Positions 1-6,821 of a stretch of DNA of 12,243 bases are shown here, piece by piece. The stretch is from Gemmatimonas phototrophica (GTDB lineage Bacteria; Gemmatimonadota; Gemmatimonadetes; Gemmatimonadales; Gemmatimonadaceae), in NCBI GenBank assembly GCA_945870175.1, contig CAMBRJ010000039.1:1-12243 (forward strand), read 5' to 3'. The position numbers and the translations under genes were made by a program. Position 1 is the stretch's first letter. Every line of letters begins with the position of its first letter. The notes beneath the pieces were generated by a model. It had not been told where the DNA came from, did not search any database, and saw nothing but the letters and a program-made list of their open reading frames with translations.

Positions 1-173
1 TCCGTCGTGTGGGGCCGCATCATCACGAAGACGAGGTCGCGAACTGGCTGCCGACCACCGGGCAGCTTCGGATCGGCATTACGGCGGGCGCCAGCACGCC
101 GAACAACAAGATCGGCCAGGCGGTGGCGCGTGTCTTCGCCATTCGCGGCGAGCACGTCGATACGAGCGTTTGA
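1..173 (+). CDS. ispH: IspH (4-hydroxy-3-methylbut-2-enyl diphosphate reductase), C-terminal end, partial
   Basis: Only the last 56 residues and the TGA stop (171-173) are present; the reading frame enters at position 3 and the rest lies upstream of the window. IspH is the iron-sulfur enzyme of the last step of the MEP isoprenoid pathway, giving IPP and DMAPP. The visible tail has a WLP stretch followed by IGITAGASTPNNKIGQ, which matches the conserved C-terminal region of IspH (G-[IV]-T-[AS]-G-A-S-T-P), in particular the longer IspH variants in which WLP precedes this motif. The cluster ligands and catalytic glutamate are expected upstream and cannot be checked. A longer ATG-initiated reading frame overlaps this tail in another frame from position 7 but is arginine-rich and unconvincing there. 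The call rests on one short but distinctive motif. Confidence 0.75.
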   Translation, partial: RRVGPHHHEDEVANWLPTTGQLRIGITAGASTPNNKIGQAVARVFAIRGEHVDTSV

Positions 174-196
174 GGGCGTCACACGTTCACCCAATC

Positions 197-200
197 GGAG
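197..200 (+). promoter_or_regulatory. Ribosome binding site of the dienelactone hydrolase gene
   Basis: GGAG lies ten bases before the ATG at 211. It supports that start over the much earlier in-frame ATG at position 7, which would run through the 3' end of the ispH gene. Confidence 0.5.
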
Positions 201-210
201 ATCTCGTCGT

Positions 211-906
211 ATGAACGGCACGATGGTGGAGTTTCATGCGAATGGCGGTACGGACGGTGGCCATGCCGCCGGGTACCTCTCGCTGCCGCCGTCTGGCCAT
301 GGCCCCGGGCTGCTGGTGCTGCAGGAGTGGTGGGGATTGGTGGACCACATCAAGCAGCTCGCCGACCGGTTTGCCGCCGCCGGTTTCGTGGCACTCGCGC
401 CCGACCTGTACCGCGGTGAGCAGGCGACGACGCCGGATGACGCCAAGCGCCTGCTGATGGCGCTCGACATGCCGCAGACCGCCAGCGCGCTGCGCGGCGG
501 CGCGGAGTATCTGCGTGGGCTCGATGCCGTCTCGCCCAAGAAGGTCGGCGCGATCGGGTTCTGCATGGGAGGCCAGCTGGCGTTGTATTCGGCCACGGCG
601 CATCCCGACGTGATCGATGCCGTCGTGGACTTCTACGGCATTTTCAACCCGAAGGTACCGGTCGACCTCTCGGCGTTGCGCGCGCCGGTGCAAGCGCACT
701 TCGGCGAACATGACCCGTCGATACCGCGTGAGCGGGCCGAGGCGTTGATGGCCGAGGTCGCGGCCACGGGGGTGCGCACCGAGACGTATTTCTACGACGC
801 CGGTCATGCGTTCTTCAACGACACGCGCGCCGCGGTGTATAACCCGGATGCTGCGGTGCTGGCGTGGGAACGGACGCTCGAATTCCTGCAGCAGTCGCTC
901 TCGTGA
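211..906 (+). CDS. Dienelactone hydrolase family protein (carboxymethylenebutenolidase-like)
   Basis: A 231-residue alpha/beta hydrolase, the usual length of the dienelactone hydrolase family (about 230-240). The nucleophile is cysteine, as in true dienelactone hydrolases: C118 in GFCMGG. D168 in GEHDPS and H199 in GHAF complete the Cys-Asp-His triad. E39 in the QEWWG segment corresponds to the active-site glutamate that interacts with the nucleophile in the Pseudomonas enzyme. Classical members open dienelactone rings in chlorocatechol degradation; many others are general esterases of unknown substrate. No catechol-pathway genes are nearby, so the substrate is unknown. No signal peptide is visible, so it is probably cytoplasmic. 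I chose the ATG at 211 because GGAG precedes it and similarity to the family begins just after it. The stop overlaps or nearly abuts the next gene, suggesting cotranscription. Confidence 0.9.
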   Translation: MNGTMVEFHANGGTDGGHAAGYLSLPPSGHGPGLLVLQEWWGLVDHIKQLADRFAAAGFVALAPDLYRGEQATTPDDAKRLLMALDMPQTASALRGGAEYLRGLDAVSPKKVGAIGFCMGGQLALYSATAHPDVIDAVVDFYGIFNPKVPVDLSALRAPVQAHFGEHDPSIPRERAEALMAEVAATGVRTETYFYDAGHAFFNDTRAAVYNPDAAVLAWERTLEFLQQSLS

Positions 907-914
907 CGCACGCC

Positions 915-2444
915 ATGTGGTGGATGCGTCCCCACGTTCGTAGCGTGCTGCTGGCCGCGAGTGTGCTGACCGCGGCGTGTCGCGCACCACAGGCGCGCGA
1001 GCAGACCGTACGCATGCTGCTGGTGAACGACGTCTACGTCACCGACACGTTGCGGGATGGACGAGGCGGCCTGGCGCGCGTCGCCGCCTTGCGCGACTCG
1101 ATCGAGCGCGCGAACGGCGAGAAAGTGCTGTTCGTGCTTGCCGGCGACGTGCTCAGTCCGAGCGTGCTCGGCAAATGGTACGGTGGCGCCCAGATGGTGG
1201 ACGGCTTCAATGCGGCGCGGCTCGACCTCGCGACACTGGGCAATCATGAGTTCGACGGATCACGCGCCAACCTCGTGGCGCGCCTGCGCGAGTCGCGTTT
1301 CCCATGGCTCTCGGCGAACTGCGGTGAAGCCAACGGGACGCCGTTTCCCGGCGTGCGGGGATGGGATACGCTGCGATTGGGCCGCGTGAAAGTGGGAATC
1401 CTCGGCACCACCGTGGTCCGCGAGTACTCGCCATACGTGACGTGCCGGAATCCCGATAGTGCGACGACGGCGGCGGTGGACACTCTCCTGCGTGAGGGAT
1501 CCGAGCTGGTCGTGGCATTGACTCACCGGTTCATGCTCGACGATGTCGCCACCCTTGAGACCGAGCCGCGCATCACGGCCATTCTTGGCGGCCACGATCA
1601 TGACGGACGTCGGGCGGTGCGTGACGGGCGATTGGTCGTGAAGGCCGTCTCGAATTCTCGGACGGCCGTGCTGGTGACGTTCACGCGTATCGGGACGTCG
1701 CCCTGGCGCGCGACCGATCACCGGTTCGACATCGGACCGGGGATGCGTGATGATCCGGCGACGTTGGCCGCTGTGCGGCGGTGGCGCGATACGCTCACGC
1801 AGCGTATCGGTCCAGACCGTGTCCTCGGTGTCGCGCCGGAGCCGATCAATGCGATCGATTCGATCTCGAAGCGCGAGAGCCCCTTCGGCAACATGATCGC
1901 CGATGCGATGCGTATCGGCACGAATGCGGACGTCGCGCTGATCAACTCCGGTGCGCTGCGCTTCGATGACGTGATGTCGGCGGGACCGATCACGCGGCAC
2001 ATGATCGAGGGCGTGTTCCTGTTCGCCGACGAAACACGGGTGGTGACGTTCCCGCTCAGCGGAGCGCGGCTGCGCGACCTGCTCGAGGTGAGCGTCGGAC
2101 GTGGCGGTCTCGGCAACGGGCCGTATCTGCAGCTGAGCGGGGTGCGGTTCGCGTTCGATGCCACGCTGCCCAGCGGCGCCCGGGTCGTCGGGGCGCTGAC
2201 GCGCGATAATGGTCGTCCGATCGGCGCGACGGATACGCTGCAGGTATCGTTCGTGACGTATCCCGCGTGCCGAAACGGCGACGGCTATCGCATTCCCGAA
2301 GCGACTGCGGCCTGTCGGGTGCTCGACGCCGCTCCCGGATCGCGACCGCGCACCGCCGACCTGGTGCTGCAGCATCTCGAACGCATGAATGGCCGAATCG
2401 TCCCGCCGTCGATCGGCCGCGTGACGCGACTCGATCGGCGCTGA
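915..2444 (+). CDS. 5'-nucleotidase/UshA-family metallophosphatase, predicted lipoprotein
   Basis: A 509-residue two-domain protein. Residues 1-22 form a basic-hydrophobic signal ending LTAAC, a plausible though not ideal lipobox with C22, so it is probably membrane-anchored and faces the periplasm. Residues 33-270 form a calcineurin-like metallophosphatase domain: NDVY (38-41), GD (77-78), GNHE (109-112), H204 and GGHDHDG (225-231). Residues 300-500 match the 5'-nucleotidase C-terminal domain (ESPFGNMIADA at 321-331, INSGALRFD at 343-351, LSGVRFAFD at 407-415). The family hydrolyses nucleotides or nucleotide-like phosphoesters outside the cytoplasm. The first metal motif is D-x-Y instead of the usual D-x-H; I recall this as normal in the CG11883-like subgroup. 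The start is uncertain: GTG 903 overlaps the previous stop by four bases, and ATG 915 and 924 also give a signal peptide. No clear ribosome binding site separates them. Confidence 0.85.
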   Translation: MWWMRPHVRSVLLAASVLTAACRAPQAREQTVRMLLVNDVYVTDTLRDGRGGLARVAALRDSIERANGEKVLFVLAGDVLSPSVLGKWYGGAQMVDGFNAARLDLATLGNHEFDGSRANLVARLRESRFPWLSANCGEANGTPFPGVRGWDTLRLGRVKVGILGTTVVREYSPYVTCRNPDSATTAAVDTLLREGSELVVALTHRFMLDDVATLETEPRITAILGGHDHDGRRAVRDGRLVVKAVSNSRTAVLVTFTRIGTSPWRATDHRFDIGPGMRDDPATLAAVRRWRDTLTQRIGPDRVLGVAPEPINAIDSISKRESPFGNMIADAMRIGTNADVALINSGALRFDDVMSAGPITRHMIEGVFLFADETRVVTFPLSGARLRDLLEVSVGRGGLGNGPYLQLSGVRFAFDATLPSGARVVGALTRDNGRPIGATDTLQVSFVTYPACRNGDGYRIPEATAACRVLDAAPGSRPRTADLVLQHLERMNGRIVPPSIGRVTRLDRR

Positions 2445-2484
2445 CGACGGCACTTCCGGGTTTCCTTTCACTAGGCCTACTGCC

Positions 2485-3279
2485 ATGCACGAGCCCATTA
2501 CCCCGCGTACGGTCGACGCGATCTCGCGTCTGCGCCTCGATGGTAAAGTTGCGATCGTCACCGGAGGCACCCGAGGCATCGGGCTGTCGATTGCGACCAC
2601 GCTGGCGCGAGCGGGCGCCCGCGTGGCGATCTCCAGCCGCAAGGTGGAGCACGTCGACGCCGTGGTGCAGGCGCTGCGCGGCGAGGGGCTCGACGTCGTC
2701 GGTATTCCGGCGAACATGGGGAAGGCGGCCGACGCCCACGAACTGGCGGCACGCACGGTGGAACATTTCGACGGTATCGATATCATCGTGAACAACGCGG
2801 CCACGAACCCAATTTTCGGACCGCTGCAGCAGGCCACCGACGAAGCCTTTGAGAAGATCTTTGCGGTGAACGTGAAGGGCCCGCTCGAACTCTGCCGTAC
2901 GGCGCACACGATCATGGCGCAGCGTGGCAGCGGGGCCATCGTGAATGTGGCGAGCATTGGCGGCGTGTCGCCGGAGGCCGGCCTCGGTCTCTACAGCGTG
3001 AGCAAGGCGGCGCTGGTGTCACTCACCAAGGTGATGGCGCAGGAATGGGGCGCCGACGGCATCCGCGCCAACGTGATCTGCCCTGGGCTCATCAAGACGC
3101 GCTTCTCGCAGGCGCTCTGGCAGGACAAGGACATCGCGGATCAGGTGCTCGGCCATCAGCCCATCCGCCGCATCGGTGAGCCGGACGACGTGGCCGGGCT
3201 CGCGCTGTTCCTGGCGTCCGATGCGTCGTCGTATTGTACCGGCGGTGTGTATATGGTCGATGGCGGGTACCTCACATGA
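2485..3279 (+). CDS. Short-chain dehydrogenase/reductase (SDR)
   Basis: A 264-residue classical SDR, a cytoplasmic NAD(P)-dependent oxidoreductase. The cofactor motif TGGTRGIG is at 26-33 and NNAA at 103-106; the catalytic residues are N129 (VNVKG), S157, Y170 and K174 (YSVSK). The C-terminal CTGGVYMVDGGY is the usual SDR ending. Overall it resembles the DHRS4/3-oxoacyl-ACP-reductase-like group, which gives no substrate. NADH versus NADPH is not assigned; the S51-R52 pair after the second strand (ISSRK) leans toward NADPH. Its stop overlaps the start of the acyl-CoA dehydrogenase in an ATGA junction, so the two are probably translationally coupled. In the levulinate (lva) pathway an SDR, LvaD, reduces a 4-keto acyl-CoA to the 4-hydroxy form before the kinase step; a similar role here is inference. 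The ATG at 2485 has only a weak AGG (2473-2475) upstream. Confidence 0.9.
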   Translation: MHEPITPRTVDAISRLRLDGKVAIVTGGTRGIGLSIATTLARAGARVAISSRKVEHVDAVVQALRGEGLDVVGIPANMGKAADAHELAARTVEHFDGIDIIVNNAATNPIFGPLQQATDEAFEKIFAVNVKGPLELCRTAHTIMAQRGSGAIVNVASIGGVSPEAGLGLYSVSKAALVSLTKVMAQEWGADGIRANVICPGLIKTRFSQALWQDKDIADQVLGHQPIRRIGEPDDVAGLALFLASDASSYCTGGVYMVDGGYLT

Positions 3280-4502
3280 CGCACATGAGAACCGCGCCGA
3301 GTACGGCCGAACTGGAGGCGTTGCTTGCGACCGCCCGCACCTTCGTGCGCGAGGCGCTCGTGCCCCTCGAGTCGCAGCTCTTGCACGGTGCCTGGGCGGA
3401 GAACGAGCCCGTGCTCGCGCAGCTCCGCACCCAGGCGCGCGCGCTAGGGCTGTGGGCGCCGTTCCTGCCGGCATCGCTCGGTGGCCGCGATCTTCCGCTC
3501 GACGCGTACGCGCGCCTGAGCGAAGTGCTCGGATGGACACCGTTCGGCCACTACGTGTGCAACTGTCAGGCGCCGGACGTCGGCAACATGGAGCTGCTGT
3601 TGCAGTTCGGGACGGACGAACAGAAGGCCCGGTTTCTCGAGCCATTGGCGCGTGGTGATATCCGCAGCTGCTTCGCGATGACCGAGCCGGAACATGCCGG
3701 GTCGAATCCGGTGATCATGTCCACGCACGCCGTGCGCGAGGGCAACGAGTTCGTGATCACCGGGCACAAGTGGTTCACGAGCAGCGCCGACGGGGCGTCG
3801 TTCGCCGTGGTGATGGCGGTGACCGATCCCGACGAGTCGCGTAAGCACTTCCGTGCCAGTCAGATTCTGGTACCACTGCCCGCGCCGGGATACACGCTGG
3901 TGCGCAACATCGCCGTAATGGGCGAGCGTGGCGGCGGCTGGGCGAGCCACGCCGAAGTGCGCTTCGATGCCGTGCGCGTGCCGGTCACGAACGTGCTCGG
4001 ATTACAGGGGCACGGGTTCGCCTTGGCGCAGGAGCGACTTGGGCCGGGACGTATTCATCACTGTATGCGCTGGATCGGGATCTGCGAGCGCGCCTTCGAC
4101 CTGATGTGTCGTCGCGCGGTGGAGCGCGAGCTGGCGCCGGGCGACGTGCTGGCCAATAAGCAGCAGGTGCAGTTCTGGATCGCCGATTCGCGCATCGAGA
4201 TTCACGCCGCGCGACTGATGGTCATGGATGCCGCCACGCGCATGGCGCGGGAAGGGCAGGCGGCGGCCCGCGAGGAGATTGCGTACATCAAGGTGTTCGT
4301 GGCGAATACGCTGCAGCGGGTGCTGGATCGCGCCATCCAGGCGCACGGCGCGTTGGGGATGACCGACGACACGCCTCTGGCGTGGTGGTATCGGCACGAG
4401 CGGGCGGCGCGCATTTACGACGGGGCCGACGAAGTGCATCGCACCGTGATCGCCCGTCGCGCGCTGAAACCATATCTCGCGCCACACGCGCCGCGTGAGT
4501 GA
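3276..4502 (+). CDS. ACAD10/ACAD11-type acyl-CoA dehydrogenase
   Basis: A 408-residue flavoprotein of the acyl-CoA dehydrogenase fold: helical N-domain (about 10-130), beta middle domain (about 130-235) and helical C-domain (about 245-400). Three signatures point to the ACAD10/ACAD11 clade rather than straight-chain dehydrogenases: NCQAPDVGNMELL (96-108), CFAMTEPEHAGSNP (132-145) and LGPGRIHHCMR (255-265). The loop that carries the catalytic glutamate in medium-chain dehydrogenase reads YDGADEVH (381-388), giving Asp382 at that place. The isovaleryl-CoA-dehydrogenase alternative position, just before the first C-domain helix, holds no glutamate either. Clade members cooperate with an APH-fold kinase to convert 4-hydroxyacyl-CoA, through a phosphorylated intermediate, to enoyl-CoA; the kinase gene is next door. 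The start at ATG 3276 overlaps the SDR stop; the ATG at 3285 is an alternative. Exact substrate unknown. Confidence 0.92.
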   Translation: MTHMRTAPSTAELEALLATARTFVREALVPLESQLLHGAWAENEPVLAQLRTQARALGLWAPFLPASLGGRDLPLDAYARLSEVLGWTPFGHYVCNCQAPDVGNMELLLQFGTDEQKARFLEPLARGDIRSCFAMTEPEHAGSNPVIMSTHAVREGNEFVITGHKWFTSSADGASFAVVMAVTDPDESRKHFRASQILVPLPAPGYTLVRNIAVMGERGGGWASHAEVRFDAVRVPVTNVLGLQGHGFALAQERLGPGRIHHCMRWIGICERAFDLMCRRAVERELAPGDVLANKQQVQFWIADSRIEIHAARLMVMDAATRMAREGQAAAREEIAYIKVFVANTLQRVLDRAIQAHGALGMTDDTPLAWWYRHERAARIYDGADEVHRTVIARRALKPYLAPHAPRE

Positions 4503-4508
4503 TGGCGC

Positions 4509-5597
4509 GTGATTGACGGAACGATCGCCTCACGCGACGGCGAACAGGTTGACGCCGACGCGCTGCTCGCTTGGCTTGCCGCGCAAGCGCCGGCGATGGT
4601 GGCGGCCGGCGCTCGCCTGCACGTCAGGCAATTCCCTGCCGGGTTTTCGAATCTCACGTATCTGGTCACGATCGAGCACGAGCACGGCCGGCGCGCGCTG
4701 GTGCTGCGTCGGCCACCGCGTGGCGTGAAGACGGGCGTGGCGCATGATATGGGTCGGGAGCACGGCATCCTGACCGCGCTGCATCCCAGCGGTGTGCCGG
4801 TGCCGAAGCCGCTGGCTCGATGCGATGACGCTGCGGTGATCGGTGCGCCGTTCTACCTCATGGAGCACGTCGACGGCGTGATCCTGCGTGGCACGCTACC
4901 AGCGTCGTTCGCCGAGAATGCGGCGGCCGTGCCGGGAACGCTCGCGGCGCTCTCGCAGACGTTTGTGTACACACTCGCGCAGTTGCATGCGGTCGACATC
5001 TCAACGGAGCCGCTGGCGTCGTTGGGGCGCCCGGAGGGCTACGTACAGCGGCAGGTGCAGGGATGGTCGAAGCGATGGATTGCCGCACGTACGGAGGAGG
5101 TGCCTGCACTCGACGGGATTGCGGCGTGGCTCGAGGCGAATCGTCCGCCGGATCGCGCCGCGACGCTGGTGCACAACGACTTCAAGCTCGACAATCTCGT
5201 GCTCGAGCCCGATCTGTCGCGCGTGCGCGCGATTCTCGACTGGGAGATGGCGACGATCGGGGATCCGCTCATGGATCTCGGCACCAGCCTCGCCTACTGG
5301 GTGGAAGCGGGTGATGCGCCGATCTTTCGCGCACTGGGACTCGGCATCACGGCGTTGCCCGGCAACATGACCCGCGCTGAGCTGGTACAGGCGTACGGCG
5401 CGCACCGTGGCATCGACGTGAGCGATGCGCCGTTTTACTACACCTTCGGATTGTTCAAGGTGGCAGTGATCGCGCAGCAGATCTATGCGCGTCACGTGCA
5501 GGGGATGACGAGCGATCCGCGCTTTGGGGTGTTGGGCGAGGTCGTGAAAGCGCTGGGGATTGCGGCGCAGCAGGCGGCGGAGAAGGGGAGGGTGTAA
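4509..5597 (+). CDS. APH-fold phosphotransferase family kinase, partner of ACAD10/11-type dehydrogenase
   Basis: A 362-residue small-molecule kinase of the aminoglycoside phosphotransferase/choline kinase fold. Seen in order: a nucleotide-binding loop FPAGFSNLTYLV (42-53), VLRRPPRG (65-72), the helix with AHDMGREH (78-85), the Brenner catalytic motif HNDFKLDN (222-229; catalytic D224, metal ligand N229) and DWEMATIGDP (244-253; metal ligand D244). MDLGTSLAYWVEA (255-267) is typical of the subgroup matching the N-terminal kinase domain of vertebrate ACAD10/ACAD11, not antibiotic-resistance enzymes. LvaA of Pseudomonas putida, which phosphorylates 4-hydroxyvaleryl-CoA, is the characterised functional parallel. 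The gene begins at GTG 4509, six bases after the dehydrogenase stop. The preceding in-frame stop at 4500-4502 excludes a longer form. The ATG at 4502 is out of frame and closes after four codons. Cytoplasmic; substrate inferred only. Confidence 0.9.
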   Translation: MIDGTIASRDGEQVDADALLAWLAAQAPAMVAAGARLHVRQFPAGFSNLTYLVTIEHEHGRRALVLRRPPRGVKTGVAHDMGREHGILTALHPSGVPVPKPLARCDDAAVIGAPFYLMEHVDGVILRGTLPASFAENAAAVPGTLAALSQTFVYTLAQLHAVDISTEPLASLGRPEGYVQRQVQGWSKRWIAARTEEVPALDGIAAWLEANRPPDRAATLVHNDFKLDNLVLEPDLSRVRAILDWEMATIGDPLMDLGTSLAYWVEAGDAPIFRALGLGITALPGNMTRAELVQAYGAHRGIDVSDAPFYYTFGLFKVAVIAQQIYARHVQGMTSDPRFGVLGEVVKALGIAAQQAAEKGRV

Positions 5598-5612
5598 CGC
5601 GCGCGTTTCGGG

Positions 5613-5627
5613 CCCATGGCGCATGGG
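5613..5627. terminator. Possible bidirectional hairpin between convergent operons
   Basis: A perfect 6-bp inverted repeat, CCCATG and CATGGG around GCG, sits in the 35-bp gap between the kinase stop and the thiolase stop. Its position suits a shared terminator, but neither side has a real T tract (only TT follows on the plus strand), so the call is weak. Confidence 0.3.
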
Positions 5628-5632
5628 TTCTC

Positions 5633-6799
5633 CTACGCGTACACCTCGAAGATGCCGGCGGCTCCCATCCCGCCGCCGATACACATGGTGACCATGCCGT
5701 AGCCGCCGCCGCGCCGCCGGAGTTCATGCACCAGCTGCGTGGTGAGCTTGGCCCCAGTGGCGCCGAGGGGGTGTCCCAGCGCGATGGCGCCGCCGTTCAC
5801 GTTGATGATGCTCGTGTCCATGCCAAGTTCCTTGATCACGGCCAGCGCCTGCGCCGAGAAGGCCTCGTTGAACTCGATGAGTTTGAGATCCGCGAGCGTG
5901 AGCCCCGCGCGCGCGAGGGCCTTGGGTACGGCCTTGATGGGGCCGACGCCCATGATGTCGGGATCGACGCCCGCCACCGCGAAGCTCACAAAGCGCGCCA
6001 GCGGCGTGAGGCCGAGCGCTTTCGCTTTGGCCGCGCTCATCAGGAGCACGGCGGCCGCACCGTCGGAGTACGGGCTGGCATTGCCGGCCGTTACGGTACC
6101 CGTGGGTGAAAACGCCGGACGCAGCTTGGCGAGGCCTTCCAGGGTCGTCTCGGCACGCGGGCATTCGTCGGTGTCGAACACGACGTCGGTGACCGTTTTC
6201 TCAGCGCCCTTCCACGTGTAGCGTTGCGTATGGATCGGCACGATCTGATCGGTGAACGCGCCACGCGTGATGGCCGACACCGCGTGCTGTTGACTGTCGT
6301 AGGCATGCTGATCTTGCGCGGCACGTGAAATCTCCCAGCGCTTCGCCACCCGTTCGGCGGTGAAGCCCATGCCGATATAGCTCTCGGTGATCGCCGGTGA
6401 GAGACGCGCGTTGTAGCCTGACATGGGCACCTGCGACATCATCTCGATACCGCCCGCCATCACGGCATCGCCCTGACCGGCGATAATGGCCTGCGACGCA
6501 TAGGCCACCGATTGCAATCCCGACGAGCAGAACCGATTCACGGTGGCGGCCGATGTCTCCACCGGGAACCCGCCACGGAGCCACGCGAGTCGCGCGTGAT
6601 TGAGTCCCTGTGAGGCTTCGGGCATCGCACAGCCCCACTGTACGTCTTCAATGATCGCGGGGTCGATGCCCACGCGATCGATTGCGGCCTTCATCACAGC
6701 GGACGACAAGTCCACCGGATGCACGCCGGCGAGTGCACCATCTGCCTTGCCGCGCGCGACCGCGCTGCGGGCGGCACTGACGATTACGACCTCGGTCAT
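5633..6799 (-). CDS. fadA: Acetyl-CoA acyltransferase (thiolase, FadA type)
   Basis: A 388-residue degradative thiolase of normal length, catalysing CoA-dependent cleavage of 3-ketoacyl-CoA in the last step of beta-oxidation. The nucleophilic cysteine is C91 in NRFCSSGLQS. NEAF (311-314), H343 in GGAIALGHPLGATGA and C373 in MCIGGGMG form the rest of the active site. The ATG at 6799 is well supported: AGGAG lies eight bases upstream, and similarity starts at MTEVVIVSAARS. The frame stays open far upstream into the neighbouring gene, but that extension is not thiolase-like. The gene starts 22 bases after the stop of the FadN-type gene, so the two form an operon in the order known from Bacillus fadN-fadA. 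The enzyme probably accepts chain-length-diverse substrates, but this cannot be read from sequence. Confidence 0.95.
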   Translation of the reverse strand: MTEVVIVSAARSAVARGKADGALAGVHPVDLSSAVMKAAIDRVGIDPAIIEDVQWGCAMPEASQGLNHARLAWLRGGFPVETSAATVNRFCSSGLQSVAYASQAIIAGQGDAVMAGGIEMMSQVPMSGYNARLSPAITESYIGMGFTAERVAKRWEISRAAQDQHAYDSQQHAVSAITRGAFTDQIVPIHTQRYTWKGAEKTVTDVVFDTDECPRAETTLEGLAKLRPAFSPTGTVTAGNASPYSDGAAAVLLMSAAKAKALGLTPLARFVSFAVAGVDPDIMGVGPIKAVPKALARAGLTLADLKLIEFNEAFSAQALAVIKELGMDTSIINVNGGAIALGHPLGATGAKLTTQLVHELRRRGGGYGMVTMCIGGGMGAAGIFEVYA

Positions 6800-6807
6800 C
6801 TCTATCT

Positions 6808-6812
6808 CTCCT
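6808..6812 (-). promoter_or_regulatory. Ribosome binding site of the thiolase gene
   Basis: AGGAG on the minus strand, eight bases before the ATG at 6799. It fixes the thiolase start and excludes the longer in-frame extension into the upstream gene. Confidence 0.8.
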
Positions 6813-6821
6813 GCCGCGCGC

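Noticed and set aside
7..210. N-terminal extension of the dienelactone hydrolase frame back to an ATG at position 7
   Set aside because: The extension is arginine-rich, overlaps the IspH tail in another frame, and has no hydrolase similarity; a ribosome binding site precedes the ATG at 211.
1260..2957. 565-codon minus-strand open frame opposite the nucleotidase and SDR genes
   Set aside because: It crosses two well-supported genes and the gap between them and has no recognisable motif; long antisense frames are common at this GC content.
4502..4516. ATG at 4502 overlapping the dehydrogenase stop as the kinase start
   Set aside because: It is out of frame with the kinase and closes after four codons.
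4509..5597. Aminoglycoside resistance phosphotransferase
   Set aside because: The fold is shared, but the HNDFKLDN, DWEMATIGDP and DLGTSLAYWVEA motifs and the operon with an ACAD10/11-type dehydrogenase point to an acyl-CoA-pathway kinase.
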